In this document: positions 16,766-25,226 of the stretch, one piece after another
Numbering within the stretch: the first letter of the stretch is position 1
How the letters are laid out: every line of letters begins with the position of its first letter
Assembly (NCBI GenBank): GCA_017507125.1
Contig: JAFWBQ010000055.1
Coordinates: forward strand, 1-64,000
Origin: Lentisphaeria bacterium
GTDB taxonomy: Bacteria; Verrucomicrobiota; Lentisphaeria; Victivallales; Victivallaceae
Length of the DNA stretch: 64,000 nucleotides
Direction: 5' to 3'
Program-made: the position numbers and the translations under genes
The notes under the pieces: model-generated
Database searches by the model: none
The model's input: only the letters and a program-made list of their open reading frames with translations
Told to the model about the DNA's origin: nothing

Positions 16766-18424
16766 GTGAAAAACATAAGCCGTCACCTCGTTTGCTGGGG
16801 GGCGGCTTTTCTTTTGCTCACGGGAGCACTCTTCGTTCTCCCCCCCGGTGCCGTCTGGATCACCGACAATGGCAACAAATACATGATGATGCGGAACTTT
16901 GCCAACGGCGAAGGTCTGCGGATCCCCCATCCGGAAGCAAGCCTTTTCCCCACAGGGGGATTCCATTTTATCCCCGTACAAGATGGAGTTTGTTCATTTT
17001 ATCCGGAGTATTTGAGTTTTTTCACATCATTCTCATACAAACTTGCGGGCGAAAGGGGGACACTGTTTTTCCCCCTTGCGGCAACTCTTCTGCTTCTTTT
17101 TCTGGCGTGGCGCTGCTGGCACATTCCCCCGGTGCTTCTGCTTTTGAGTACGCCTCTTTTCTTTTATTCTCTTCTTTTATGGGAAATGACTCCCAGTGTT
17201 TTTCTGGTCACAGTTTCTCTTCTTCTTGCAGAAAGGAAAAAATTCACCGCCGCAGGAGCAGTGCTGGGCATTTCACTTCTCATGCGTGAAGAGGCATACT
17301 TTATCTTTGCCGCCCTGTGCGGAGCGTTTCTTTTCACCCGCAATTTCAAAGCGCTTCTGAAATTTGCCGGGGGATTTCTCTGTGCAGCGCTCCCGATCTG
17401 GCTCTATCAGTGGAGTTTCCACGGACACATCCTCGGCACCCACGGCAAAAATTACTATGTGAACAATAATGCGAACTTCACCATCTTTTCCCAGTGCAAG
17501 GCGGCATTTTTCAACTGTTTTCACCATCTTATCCGTTTTGACGGCTGGGAAAGCTCCCTCTGCAATATGTTTGCGTGGAGCGTCCTCTTCCCCCTTGCCG
17601 CCGGTGCCGCGCCCCGCTTCAAAGCGTGGAAAAACTTAAAATATGGAGCGTGTGCCATATACCTTGGAGCCATGTTTTTTCTATGCGCCGGATTGTTTTT
17701 TCACAAAAACACCATCTACGCCGCTTCCATGCTGACAGGATTTCTCACAGCCGCTCCTGTGATCCTGGGATTTACGGTCAACTGGCGCGCCTTTGTGCGC
17801 TGCCGGAAGTTCCGTCTCATGGCGCTTGCCACACTGCTTTACACGATCGCCGTTCCATTTCTGATGACCGCAAGCGATGTGGGACTTGTCTGGGGGGCGC
17901 GGCATTTTCTCATTTTGCTGCCGCTGCTTGTACATTTGAGTTTTTGCGGATTCCGCCTCATGGGCATTCCCCGGGTCACTTTTTCTTCCTTCCGTAAAGA
18001 GCAGCTGATTCCTCTGGCGGCACTGCTTTTAAGTGTTTTCATCCAGCTTTTCGGATTGTTTGCTCTGCACAGAGTTTCCGGAGAGTCGTTCCGCATAGAG
18101 CAAAAACTTCTTGCCGCACCTGAAAAGATAATTGTAACTGACCTCTTTTATCTGCCGGAACAGATGCCCCGTCTTTTCTTTGAAAAAACCATTCTGCAAG
18201 TCACCGGTGCAAAAGATCTGGATACCCTTTCCCGCTGGCTTCAAAAGCAGAAGCATCGGAGTTTTCTGCTCATTATTTCGCCTCAGTTCCGCAGAATGAA
18301 CGATACCGTACTCAAAAGTCTGCTTGAAAGATATCCTCTTACAGCCCCTCCTGAAAAAATGACAGGCAAGGGTGGATTCCCCGACTTTTTCGCAGGTAAG
18401 TGCCGCGTGCAAAACAGCAGATAA
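16766..18424 (+). CDS. polytopic membrane protein, possible GT-C-type glycosyltransferase
   Basis: A 552-residue protein with about ten hydrophobic helices. It begins with a GTG codon at 16766 (MKNISRHLVCWGAAFLLL), with GAGG about 10 bases upstream. The first loop contains ITDNGNKYMMMRNFANGEGL, and the short acidic and aromatic first periplasmic loop plus many membrane spans resemble GT-C (ArnT/PMT-like) transferases. I do not see the DE or DD signature clearly, so this is a structural guess. A C-terminal soluble tail of about 100 residues follows. The gene lies 19 bases after the GH36 gene. Confidence 0.6.
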   Translation: MKNISRHLVCWGAAFLLLTGALFVLPPGAVWITDNGNKYMMMRNFANGEGLRIPHPEASLFPTGGFHFIPVQDGVCSFYPEYLSFFTSFSYKLAGERGTLFFPLAATLLLLFLAWRCWHIPPVLLLLSTPLFFYSLLLWEMTPSVFLVTVSLLLAERKKFTAAGAVLGISLLMREEAYFIFAALCGAFLFTRNFKALLKFAGGFLCAALPIWLYQWSFHGHILGTHGKNYYVNNNANFTIFSQCKAAFFNCFHHLIRFDGWESSLCNMFAWSVLFPLAAGAAPRFKAWKNLKYGACAIYLGAMFFLCAGLFFHKNTIYAASMLTGFLTAAPVILGFTVNWRAFVRCRKFRLMALATLLYTIAVPFLMTASDVGLVWGARHFLILLPLLVHLSFCGFRLMGIPRVTFSSFRKEQLIPLAALLLSVFIQLFGLFALHRVSGESFRIEQKLLAAPEKIIVTDLFYLPEQMPRLFFEKTILQVTGAKDLDTLSRWLQKQKHRSFLLIISPQFRRMNDTVLKSLLERYPLTAPPEKMTGKGGFPDFFAGKCRVQNSR

Positions 18425-18458
18425 GAAAGATCTTCCACTCTGGAGGATTGAAAGCAGA

Positions 18459-18488
18459 GGCGTTCTTCAACTGGAGAACGCCTGGGTT
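18459..18488 (+). terminator. hairpin after the membrane protein gene
   Basis: GGCGTTCT (18459-18466) pairs with AGAACGCC (18475-18482), followed by TGGGTTTT; a modest intrinsic terminator. Confidence 0.6.
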
Positions 18489-18582
18489 TTAAGCTGATTT
18501 TCAGGAAGAAATCAAATTTTTACAATTTTTTTACAATTTTTTTAAAAAAGCCCCTTGTATTTTTTAAGAATTGGAGTTATTT

Positions 18583-18588
18583 TATAAT
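18583..18588 (+). promoter_or_regulatory. candidate -10 element for rubrerythrin
   Basis: A perfect TATAAT sits 65 bases before the start codon, but no good -35 is found at 16-18 bases; the leader would be about 58 bases. Confidence 0.4.
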
Positions 18589-18652
18589 TGTAGTCAATAC
18601 AAATCAATAAAAAATCAAATAAACCAAACCTTAAATGAAAGGAAAATGAAAA

Positions 18653-19201
18653 ATGGCTAAATTCGTATGCGGTGTTTGCGGTTATGTTCACGAAGGTACT
18701 GAAGCTCCTGCCAACTGTCCCCAGTGCAAAGCTCCTGCGGCAAAGTTCGTGAAGCAGGAAGCCGGCGAAACCAAGTGGGCCATTGAACACAAGATCTGCT
18801 CCATTGAAGGGATCGCTCCTGATGTGGTCGAAGGTCTCCGCGCCAACTTCAACGGCGAGTGCTGCGAAGTGGGCATGTACCTTGCCATGAGCCGTCAGGC
18901 CGAGCGTCAGGGATATCCTGAAATCGCCGAAGCCTACAAGCGCTACGCCTTTGAAGAAGCCGAACACGCCGCCAAATTCGCCGAACTGCTGGGCGAAGTG
19001 GTCACTCCCTGCACCAAGAAAAATCTGGAACTGCGCGCTGAAGCTGAAGGCGGCGCCTGCTGCGGCAAGCTGGATCTCGCCAAACGCGCCCGCGCTCTGG
19101 GTTATGATGACATCGCCGACACCGTCTTTGAGATGGCGAAAGACGAGGCCCGCCACGGCGCAGGCTTCACCGGACTGCTGAAACGCTTCTTCGGCAAATA
19201 A
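18653..19201 (+). CDS. reverse-type rubrerythrin (NADH peroxidase)
   Basis: A 182-residue protein with the rubredoxin domain first (CGVC at 6-9 and CPQC at 22-25). A ferritin-like diiron domain follows, with [25 protein letters not shown] and DEARHG helices supplying Glu and His ligands. Rubredoxin-first order is that of reverse rubrerythrins, which reduce hydrogen peroxide in strict anaerobes. Gene length and motif order agree with the family. Base usage is strongly GC-biased at third positions, as in highly expressed genes. A strong terminator follows, so it is a single-gene unit. Confidence 0.92.
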   Translation: MAKFVCGVCGYVHEGTEAPANCPQCKAPAAKFVKQEAGETKWAIEHKICSIEGIAPDVVEGLRANFNGECCEVGMYLAMSRQAERQGYPEIAEAYKRYAFEEAEHAAKFAELLGEVVTPCTKKNLELRAEAEGGACCGKLDLAKRARALGYDDIADTVFEMAKDEARHGAGFTGLLKRFFGK

Positions 19202-19225
19202 ACAACAAAAATCTCCTGAAACTCA

Positions 19226-19260
19226 AGCAGGAGGGCTCTTGTGAGTCCTCCTGCTTTTTT
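19226..19260 (+). terminator. intrinsic terminator after rubrerythrin
   Basis: A perfect 9-bp stem (19226-19234 with 19247-19255) followed by six T. Confidence 0.88.
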
Positions 19261-19293
19261 CTGCCTTTTTACTCTTTTTCACGGATTTTCCTA

Positions 19294-19322
19294 TTGACAA
19301 ATCGCACTTGAAGATGTAGAGT
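19294..19322 (+). promoter_or_regulatory. promoter of the fucosidase gene
   Basis: TTGACA (19294-19299), 17 bases, TAGAGT (19317-19322). Confidence 0.65.
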
Positions 19323-19382
19323 AAATGGTGTTCGCAAAAATAACGCTTATTTTGTCAAATACCCCAACTTGAAGGAAATATT

Positions 19383-20600
19383 ATGGAAGACAAATTCGCC
19401 TGGTTCGATGACGCACGTTTCGGAATGTTCATTCACTGGGGAGCCTATTCCTGCGGCGCCCGCTATACATGGCTCAAAAGTCATGAAAAAATGACCACCG
19501 AACAGTACAACAAATACACCGATCACTTTGATCCCGATCTTTTTGATCCTCAGCAGTGGGCAAAAGCCGCCAAAGCAGCCGGAATGAAATACTTTGTACT
19601 GACTTCCAAACACCATGACGGGTTCTGTCTTTTTGACAGTAAATATACCGACTACAAATACAAGAAGCGTGACCTTCTCAGAGGGGTCATCGACGCGTTC
19701 CGCGCCGAGGGACTCCGGGTGGGCGTCTACTACTCCCTGCCCGACTGGCACCACCCCAATTATCCCCATGATGCCCGCCATCCCCAGCGCGACATTCCGC
19801 AGGAGTGCGATTACCTCCCCTACCGCGAATATCTTCACAACCAGATCCGCGAGATCCTGACCAACTACGGCAAGATCGACATTGTCTGGTTTGACGGTTC
19901 CTACCCCGACACTGCCCACATCTGGGATATGCCCGCCATCCGCGCCATGGCGCAGGAACTTCAGCCGGGGATCCTTATCAGCCGCCTGCCCGGATATGAT
20001 GACTTCAAGACCCCTGAGCAGAATATTCCCCAGCAGGGACTTTTCAATGATGACGGCACCCCCGCTCACTGGGAAGGCTGCCAGGTGCTGCACGGCGAAT
20101 GGTGCTATATCCGCGAAAAGAAGTGGAAGACTGTTCCCGAACTGATCCAGATGCTGATCCGTCACACCTCCCGGGGCGGAAATCTGCTTCTGAACGTGGG
20201 TCCCACCTCCCGCGGACTTCTGGATAAACACACTGTGGAACTGCTGGAAGGTCTGGGAGAGTGGATGAAGTGGAACTCCAAAGCCATCTACAACTGCACC
20301 GGCGCACCTGCCGAGTTCCCTGAACCCGAAGGCTGCCGCTACACCTATAATAAAGAGCGCAACACCCTCTATCTTCACATTCTTTCATGGCCCGACCGCC
20401 GTATTGATCTGCCCGGTCTGGGTGAAAAGGTGGAATATGCCCAGCTCCTCTGCGACGGCGGCGAGATCGGATTCACCGAACACATGCCCGGAAATGTCAA
20501 CGGCCCCCGCAACCCTGCCAAAGGAACGCTGCGTTTGGCGCTGCCTGTAACTTCACCTGAACTGCCTATTCCTGTCATTGAACTTTTCCTGAAGAAATAA
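19383..20600 (+). CDS. GH29 alpha-L-fucosidase
   Basis: A 405-residue enzyme with the GH29 N-terminus (WFDDARFGMFIHWGAYS) and the KHHDGFCLFDS block. The nucleophile region IDIVWFDGSYP places the catalytic Asp at residue 171. There is no signal peptide, so it probably hydrolyses imported fucosylated oligosaccharides in the cytoplasm. The C-terminal ~90 residues form the usual beta-domain. It is followed 16 bases later by a secreted DUF4838 protein on the same strand, suggesting a small glycan-use operon. Confidence 0.92.
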   Translation: MEDKFAWFDDARFGMFIHWGAYSCGARYTWLKSHEKMTTEQYNKYTDHFDPDLFDPQQWAKAAKAAGMKYFVLTSKHHDGFCLFDSKYTDYKYKKRDLLRGVIDAFRAEGLRVGVYYSLPDWHHPNYPHDARHPQRDIPQECDYLPYREYLHNQIREILTNYGKIDIVWFDGSYPDTAHIWDMPAIRAMAQELQPGILISRLPGYDDFKTPEQNIPQQGLFNDDGTPAHWEGCQVLHGEWCYIREKKWKTVPELIQMLIRHTSRGGNLLLNVGPTSRGLLDKHTVELLEGLGEWMKWNSKAIYNCTGAPAEFPEPEGCRYTYNKERNTLYLHILSWPDRRIDLPGLGEKVEYAQLLCDGGEIGFTEHMPGNVNGPRNPAKGTLRLALPVTSPELPIPVIELFLKK

Positions 20601-20616
20601 GAAAGGCTTCAACCTT

Positions 20617-23589
20617 ATGAAACTTGTTTTTCAAAGTTTTGTCTTTATTTTTGCGGCGCTGCTCCTCTGCGGAGCAGGGGTCCCCAAGTTCAGCCGCACG
20701 CCTGTTTCAAAGCGAAGCATCAAGAGTGACTCCAAAGTTCAACTGGTCATGTTTGACAAAAAAAAGGTGAACTTTGAAATCGTTCCCGGCCCCACTCAGG
20801 TCGCCCGCTTTGCCGCTGATGAAATGGCGCAGCGCCTTTCCAAAGTGCTGGGGGTGAAGATCACTCCCGTTAAAAAGCCTTCGGGGAAATGCACCGCCAT
20901 CATCATCGGCGACGCGGCACTTGCCAAAAAACACGGCATGGATGTGAGCAAGATCGACCGGGACGGATATTTTATCCGTACTGTGGGCAAAAACATCATC
21001 ATCGCAGGTTCAGATGATCCGAAAGCCAACCCCAGGCATCACGGATACTTTGAGCGCGGCTCCCTTTTCGGCGTTTACGAATTTCTGGAGCGCTTCGCCG
21101 ATGTGCGCTACTACTTCCCCGGCGACATGGGTATCGTCACTCCCCGGAAAAACCGTTGGGTGCTCCCCGGCATTGACATCACCGACCGTCCGGACTCCAT
21201 CTACCGCAAGTCCAGCACCATTTTCAGCGGCAACAGGGAAAAGCTGCCTCTTTACATGTACCGCAACATGACAGCGGTGCAGCACTTCAGAGACAAGGAG
21301 TACCAGCGCCGGTTCATCACCCGGGACATGCACTTCACCCACGGCCTTGCCCACATGGGACTGAAAGAGCGTTTCGGAAAAACCAAACCTGAATTTTTCG
21401 CCCTTTCCAAAGACGGACGCCGCTACAATGGTCATGATATCATCCGCACCCCCAGCGATCGGAACGGACAGATCTGTTTCAGCAGCAAAGAGTTGAAAGA
21501 TGTCATCATCAAAGATACGGTGGAGTGGGGAACCGGCAAAGATCTTGACCGCAAAGAGTGGCGGAAACCCAACGAAGCAAGACGCTTCGTCAATTTCCGG
21601 GAAAATATCCGTCCTTTCTTCTGCATCATGCCCAACGACTGCGCCGCCCCCTGCGCCTGCAAGGGATGTGCGCCCCATTTCAAAGCCTACGCGCTGGGGA
21701 AACCCGACAAGGTGTGCAGTGATTTCATCTGGGATTGGATGATAGATATTGCTGAAGCTGTTGGCAAAAAGACCTCTGATGTCTATGTGACCACCATGCT
21801 TTACAATCCTTACCACATCATCCCTGCCAGAAAGATCCCGGCAAACCTTATGATCCGCGCCGCTGTGACAGGTCCCTGGGCAAAAGGAAAAAATGCGGCA
21901 GACAATTACAAGTCCATCGTTGACCTGACCAAAAAACTGAACCACAAGATCCAGCTCTGGACCTATCTCATCAACGCCGGCGAGCGGGGTATCCCCGAAG
22001 TTCCCCACGGCACTCCCAAAGCGGTGGGGGAATTCTACAAAAAGGTCGCCCCCTACTCCTACGGAGCATTTCAGGAGGCTGAGGCCCAGACATGGCTCTT
22101 TGCCTATTTGAACTGCTACGTCTTTGCCAAAGTTTCATGGGACAACTCTCTGGATGTGGATCAGCTCCTTGCCGACCACGACCGCAGCATGTTCGGTCCT
22201 GCGGCGCCTCAGATGAAAGAGATCCGGGAAAGCTGGGAGCGTCATTTTCTCAATGACATCTGCAACAGCTATCTTGACACGCCGGAAGGCCCCGTCCTTT
22301 CCAAACCCACCTACATCGATGTCTGGGAAAAGATCTACTCTCCCGCAGAGCGTCAGCGCATTTCATCACTCTTTGACAAAGCTGAAAAAGCAGCGGCAAA
22401 AGATAAAGATGCTCTCGCCCGGGTGAAGTTCATCCGTCAGGAGATCTGGCAGAAGGTCCTTGACCACGCTCAGGCGTGGAACAAACAGAATGATGACCGT
22501 GATGCCTGGGTGGGCTCCATGGCAAAAAGGAACGCCCCTGTGGTCATTGACGGCAAACTGGATGAAAAAGATTGGCAGAATGCCCCCGTCCACTATCTGC
22601 GTCCCCGGCAGATCGGGAAGAACTTTACCGATCTTGTGGAAGTTTATACAAAGTTCAAAGTTCTCTATGACAAAGATTATTTCTACTTTGCCATCGTTTC
22701 AGATGAACCCCATACGGCAGCCATGAGCAATCCGGTGCGTCAGAATGATGACACCCGCATGTGGATGGACAACCTTGTGGAGCTTTTCCTTGCATCTGAT
22801 GCCAAGTCCAAAAAGCTCTACCAGTTCATGGTCACCTCTTCCGGTCAGTGGGCAGATATGACCAACATTCCCGGAAAAGTGGATACTTCATGGAACAGCG
22901 GCATGGAGTTCAAGACCTCTGTCACCCCCAACAAGTGCTGGAGCGTTGAAATGCGGATCCCCCGCAAAGTCATGCCGGAACTCAAAGAGACTTTCATGTT
23001 CAACGTCACCCGCCACCGTCAGCTGACCGATACCAAAGTCAAGGTCATAACCCACTTCTACACCTGGAGTGCCTTTGCAGGGGCGCTCCTGGCGGAAAAG
23101 TGCGGCATCATCACAGATGCCCCCCAGGGAACCAATCTGGTCCTTGACGGCGGTTTTGCCCTGCCTTTCGGATGGGGTAAAGGGAAACGCTCCCCCTGGA
23201 ACGGTGCCGCAAAGGTGCAAGTGCAGCTTGAGACCCGTTCCTTTGTCACAGGAGGCCGCTCTGTCATCATGGACTCCGTCAACAAGGATCTCACCCAGTG
23301 GTTCAAGGGACTTAAACCCGACACCCGCTACCGTCTCTCTTTCTATTTGAAACTTGAAAATGTGAAAAAGCTCAAAAGCTACGGCGGTATCGGTATGATG
23401 GTGGGATTCGGAAACAGCAAAAGTTTCCGTCCCTTTACCTCTCTCCTGGCGGGCAGCACCTCCTTCCGGCGCTTTGCCTTTGAGTTCAAAACGCCGGAAG
23501 TGCTCAAAAATCCTGCGGTGTGGTTCTACTTCCGCAACGCCTCCGGAAGAGTTCTTGTTGATGAAGTCAAACTTGTTGAAGTGAAATAA
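20617..23589 (+). CDS. secreted DUF4838 protein with CBM9-like and jelly-roll domains
   Basis: A 990-residue protein with an N-terminal signal peptide (about 20 hydrophobic residues ending in LLLCGAG; the residue before Cys is Leu, so it is not a clean lipobox). Residues ~50-150 resemble the alpha-glucuronidase N-terminal fold (VARFAADEMAQRLSKVLG), followed by the DUF4838 barrel. At about residues 640-820 there is a CBM9-like sandwich beginning APVVIDGKLDEKDW. A final jelly-roll-like module follows from GTNLVLDGGFALPFGW. Substrate is unknown; the linked fucosidase suggests a host or plant glycan. Confidence 0.85.
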   Translation: MKLVFQSFVFIFAALLLCGAGVPKFSRTPVSKRSIKSDSKVQLVMFDKKKVNFEIVPGPTQVARFAADEMAQRLSKVLGVKITPVKKPSGKCTAIIIGDAALAKKHGMDVSKIDRDGYFIRTVGKNIIIAGSDDPKANPRHHGYFERGSLFGVYEFLERFADVRYYFPGDMGIVTPRKNRWVLPGIDITDRPDSIYRKSSTIFSGNREKLPLYMYRNMTAVQHFRDKEYQRRFITRDMHFTHGLAHMGLKERFGKTKPEFFALSKDGRRYNGHDIIRTPSDRNGQICFSSKELKDVIIKDTVEWGTGKDLDRKEWRKPNEARRFVNFRENIRPFFCIMPNDCAAPCACKGCAPHFKAYALGKPDKVCSDFIWDWMIDIAEAVGKKTSDVYVTTMLYNPYHIIPARKIPANLMIRAAVTGPWAKGKNAADNYKSIVDLTKKLNHKIQLWTYLINAGERGIPEVPHGTPKAVGEFYKKVAPYSYGAFQEAEAQTWLFAYLNCYVFAKVSWDNSLDVDQLLADHDRSMFGPAAPQMKEIRESWERHFLNDICNSYLDTPEGPVLSKPTYIDVWEKIYSPAERQRISSLFDKAEKAAAKDKDALARVKFIRQEIWQKVLDHAQAWNKQNDDRDAWVGSMAKRNAPVVIDGKLDEKDWQNAPVHYLRPRQIGKNFTDLVEVYTKFKVLYDKDYFYFAIVSDEPHTAAMSNPVRQNDDTRMWMDNLVELFLASDAKSKKLYQFMVTSSGQWADMTNIPGKVDTSWNSGMEFKTSVTPNKCWSVEMRIPRKVMPELKETFMFNVTRHRQLTDTKVKVITHFYTWSAFAGALLAEKCGIITDAPQGTNLVLDGGFALPFGWGKGKRSPWNGAAKVQVQLETRSFVTGGRSVIMDSVNKDLTQWFKGLKPDTRYRLSFYLKLENVKKLKSYGGIGMMVGFGNSKSFRPFTSLLAGSTSFRRFAFEFKTPEVLKNPAVWFYFRNASGRVLVDEVKLVEVK

Positions 23590-23620
23590 ACCAAAAGTAG
23601 ATTCCCCGTAAAAAAGAAAG

Positions 23621-23663
23621 GTAACCGGCAATTCACTCTTATTGAATTGCCGGTTACTGTTGT
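23621..23663 (+). terminator. intrinsic terminator after the DUF4838 gene
   Basis: A perfect 15-bp stem (23621-23635 with 23643-23657) with a 7-base loop, then TGTTGT; stable stem but a weak U-tract. Confidence 0.75.
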
Positions 23664-23705
23664 ATAACAGAACTGTTTTTCAAAAAATTAAAACTGCACA
23701 TCCTC

Positions 23706-23866
23706 ACGCCCGCAAGGGCGTATTTCACGTTTGACGCAGTCAAACTCATCACACATTCACATCTGTATGTGTAAACATGAATCCCGGCTCCAACTACGCC
23801 AATCTGGCATGGGGGGACATTTGAACGGCTCCATGTCGCCCCTTATCCACAATGCTTTTACGCATT
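23706..23866. repeat. tandem array of six small hairpins
   Basis: Six consecutive inverted repeats can be read by eye. 23706-23721 has a 6-bp stem with a GCAA loop. 23729-23745 has a 7-bp stem with a GCA loop. 23758-23771 has a 5-bp stem. 23798-23808 has a 4-bp stem. 23811-23842 has a 10-position stem with one mismatch. 23851-23866 has a 5-bp stem. The stems differ in sequence, so this is neither a CRISPR nor a REP copy. No coding frame crosses it convincingly. Confidence 0.65.
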
Positions 23867-24607
23867 GATCCCCTTCTCTTTTATGAACTTTCGCCCTATC
23901 TTTTCATGGTTTGCTCTTGCCGGGGGGCAGGATCCCGTCACTCTCTCTCCGGTCACATCGATTTTCAAAAAAACTGAATTATTTTCAAACATGTTGTAAG
24001 ATTTGCTCTTTGAAGAGGAAATTATAAATAGAGGGCTGTATTTCAGTCAAGAACACACTCAAGATCAGCAATCTCAAGAAGGACTCCGAAAAGCTGATTT
24101 TTTATTTGACAAAGAAGTAATTCAGAGCTATATCAAATATTTTTTCAATTCGGGAGAAAAAATTACATAGAAAATAAACGTTAAACAAAAACAAGGCTGG
24201 TTATTGCATCAGAAAACGCCAAATTTCAAGTAATAAGTCCAGAATCTGTCGAAAAAGAGAAATGCTCCGCTTTATTTAAGAGTCCCTTCTGTTTTACACG
24301 GATTTATGGTCATTGGCGTGCCTCTGAGGCAGATGCGGAAAGAGGTACGTTTTTTTATTCGGTACATATTCTTTCCATGCAAAATCAATTGCCCGCAGAA
24401 AGGAGGGCAGTGTAACGAATTTTCTGTAAAAAAGCGTATGCCGGAAGCGGGCAGGTTTGCATAGGGCGCAAACCTGCGAGAATGGGGCTCCCAACTCGTA
24501 GGAGGCAGGTTTGCGAACTGTGTGTAACTCGGTTGATTTTCAAAAAAACGTGATAAATTCTCTAAAAGACTCCTGAGAAAAGTCACAAAAAAGAGGATTT
24601 ATCACAA
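23867..24607. other. AT-rich intergenic stretch without a recognised gene
   Basis: This 741-base stretch has lower GC than the flanks. A 56-codon open frame at 24003-24170 (starting TTG, ending TAG) reads like a decayed protein fragment (RGLYFSQEHTQDQQSQ) but matches nothing I know. A minus-strand frame at 24272-24586 has no coding character. The right end presumably includes the left flank of the transposase remnant. Confidence 0.5.
24451..24514. repeat. inverted plus direct 10-base repeat beside the transposase remnant
   Basis: GCAGGTTTGC occurs at 24451-24460 and again at 24505-24514; its exact reverse complement is at 24468-24477 with a 7-base loop. The right copy sits just before the sequence leading into the transposase remnant. 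Confidence 0.6.
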
Positions 24608-25073
24608 ATGGAGTATAGCACAGAAAAAGAAATTTTGCAACCGATTTTGGAACATGGAATGGAAGGAATGTCCGAAGTTTTACAAAAATTGTTCAATTTG
24701 GCAATGAAATTGGAACGGGAGAATGCTTTGAAAGCCTTTCCGTACCAACGGACAGAAGGTAGAACTGGCTATGCCAATGGGTTCAAGGAACGGCACATCC
24801 AGAGCCGTATCGGCGAACTTGAATTGCAGATTCCACAGACCCGCAATGTGGAATTTTATCCCAGTTGCCTTGAACGGGGACTGCGCAGCGAAAGAGCAAT
24901 AAGATTGGCTATGGCAGAGATGTATATTCAAGGTGTTGCCACATAAGGAGTTTAAAAAACGAACAAGATGTATTAAATTATTTCCCAACAAGGAATCTTT
25001 GCGAAAGACAGCAACCGCACTTCTGATCGAATTGGATGAAACATGGCTCGGAGAGAGCAAGCGTTACATCTGA
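24608..25073 (+). pseudogene. IS256/mutator-type transposase remnant with internal deletion
   Basis: The first 112 codons (24608-24946) encode a recognisable IS256-family N-terminus: EHGMEGMSEVLQKLFNLAMK, then YQRTEGRTGYANGFKERH and GELELQIPQTRN, ending at ...AEMYIQGVAT and a stop. In another frame downstream, 24976-25073 encodes what looks like the C-terminus of the same family (LFPNKESLRKTATALLIEL, then DETWLGESKRYI). The whole DDE catalytic core, about 200-250 codons, is missing between them. The element is inactive. The domain assignment is by memory of the family. Confidence 0.8.
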
Positions 25074-25226
25074 GGTACTGCGAGGATTTTAGAGAATTTA
25101 CAGAAAATATGTTACGTAGCCGAAAGGAGAATTTTTATAAAGTAAAAAAATTTAATACAGAAAGAAAAATTTCGAACATTATAAAGAGAAACATTAATAT
25201 TTATTCGGAAAACAAAAGGTGATATT

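Noticed and set aside
23706-23866. CRISPR array
   Set aside because: The stems are different from each other and spacing is irregular; there is no repeated unit and no cas gene.
24272-24586. 104-codon minus-strand frame in the AT-rich patch
   Set aside because: No coding look, and it overlaps the repeat region beside the transposase remnant.
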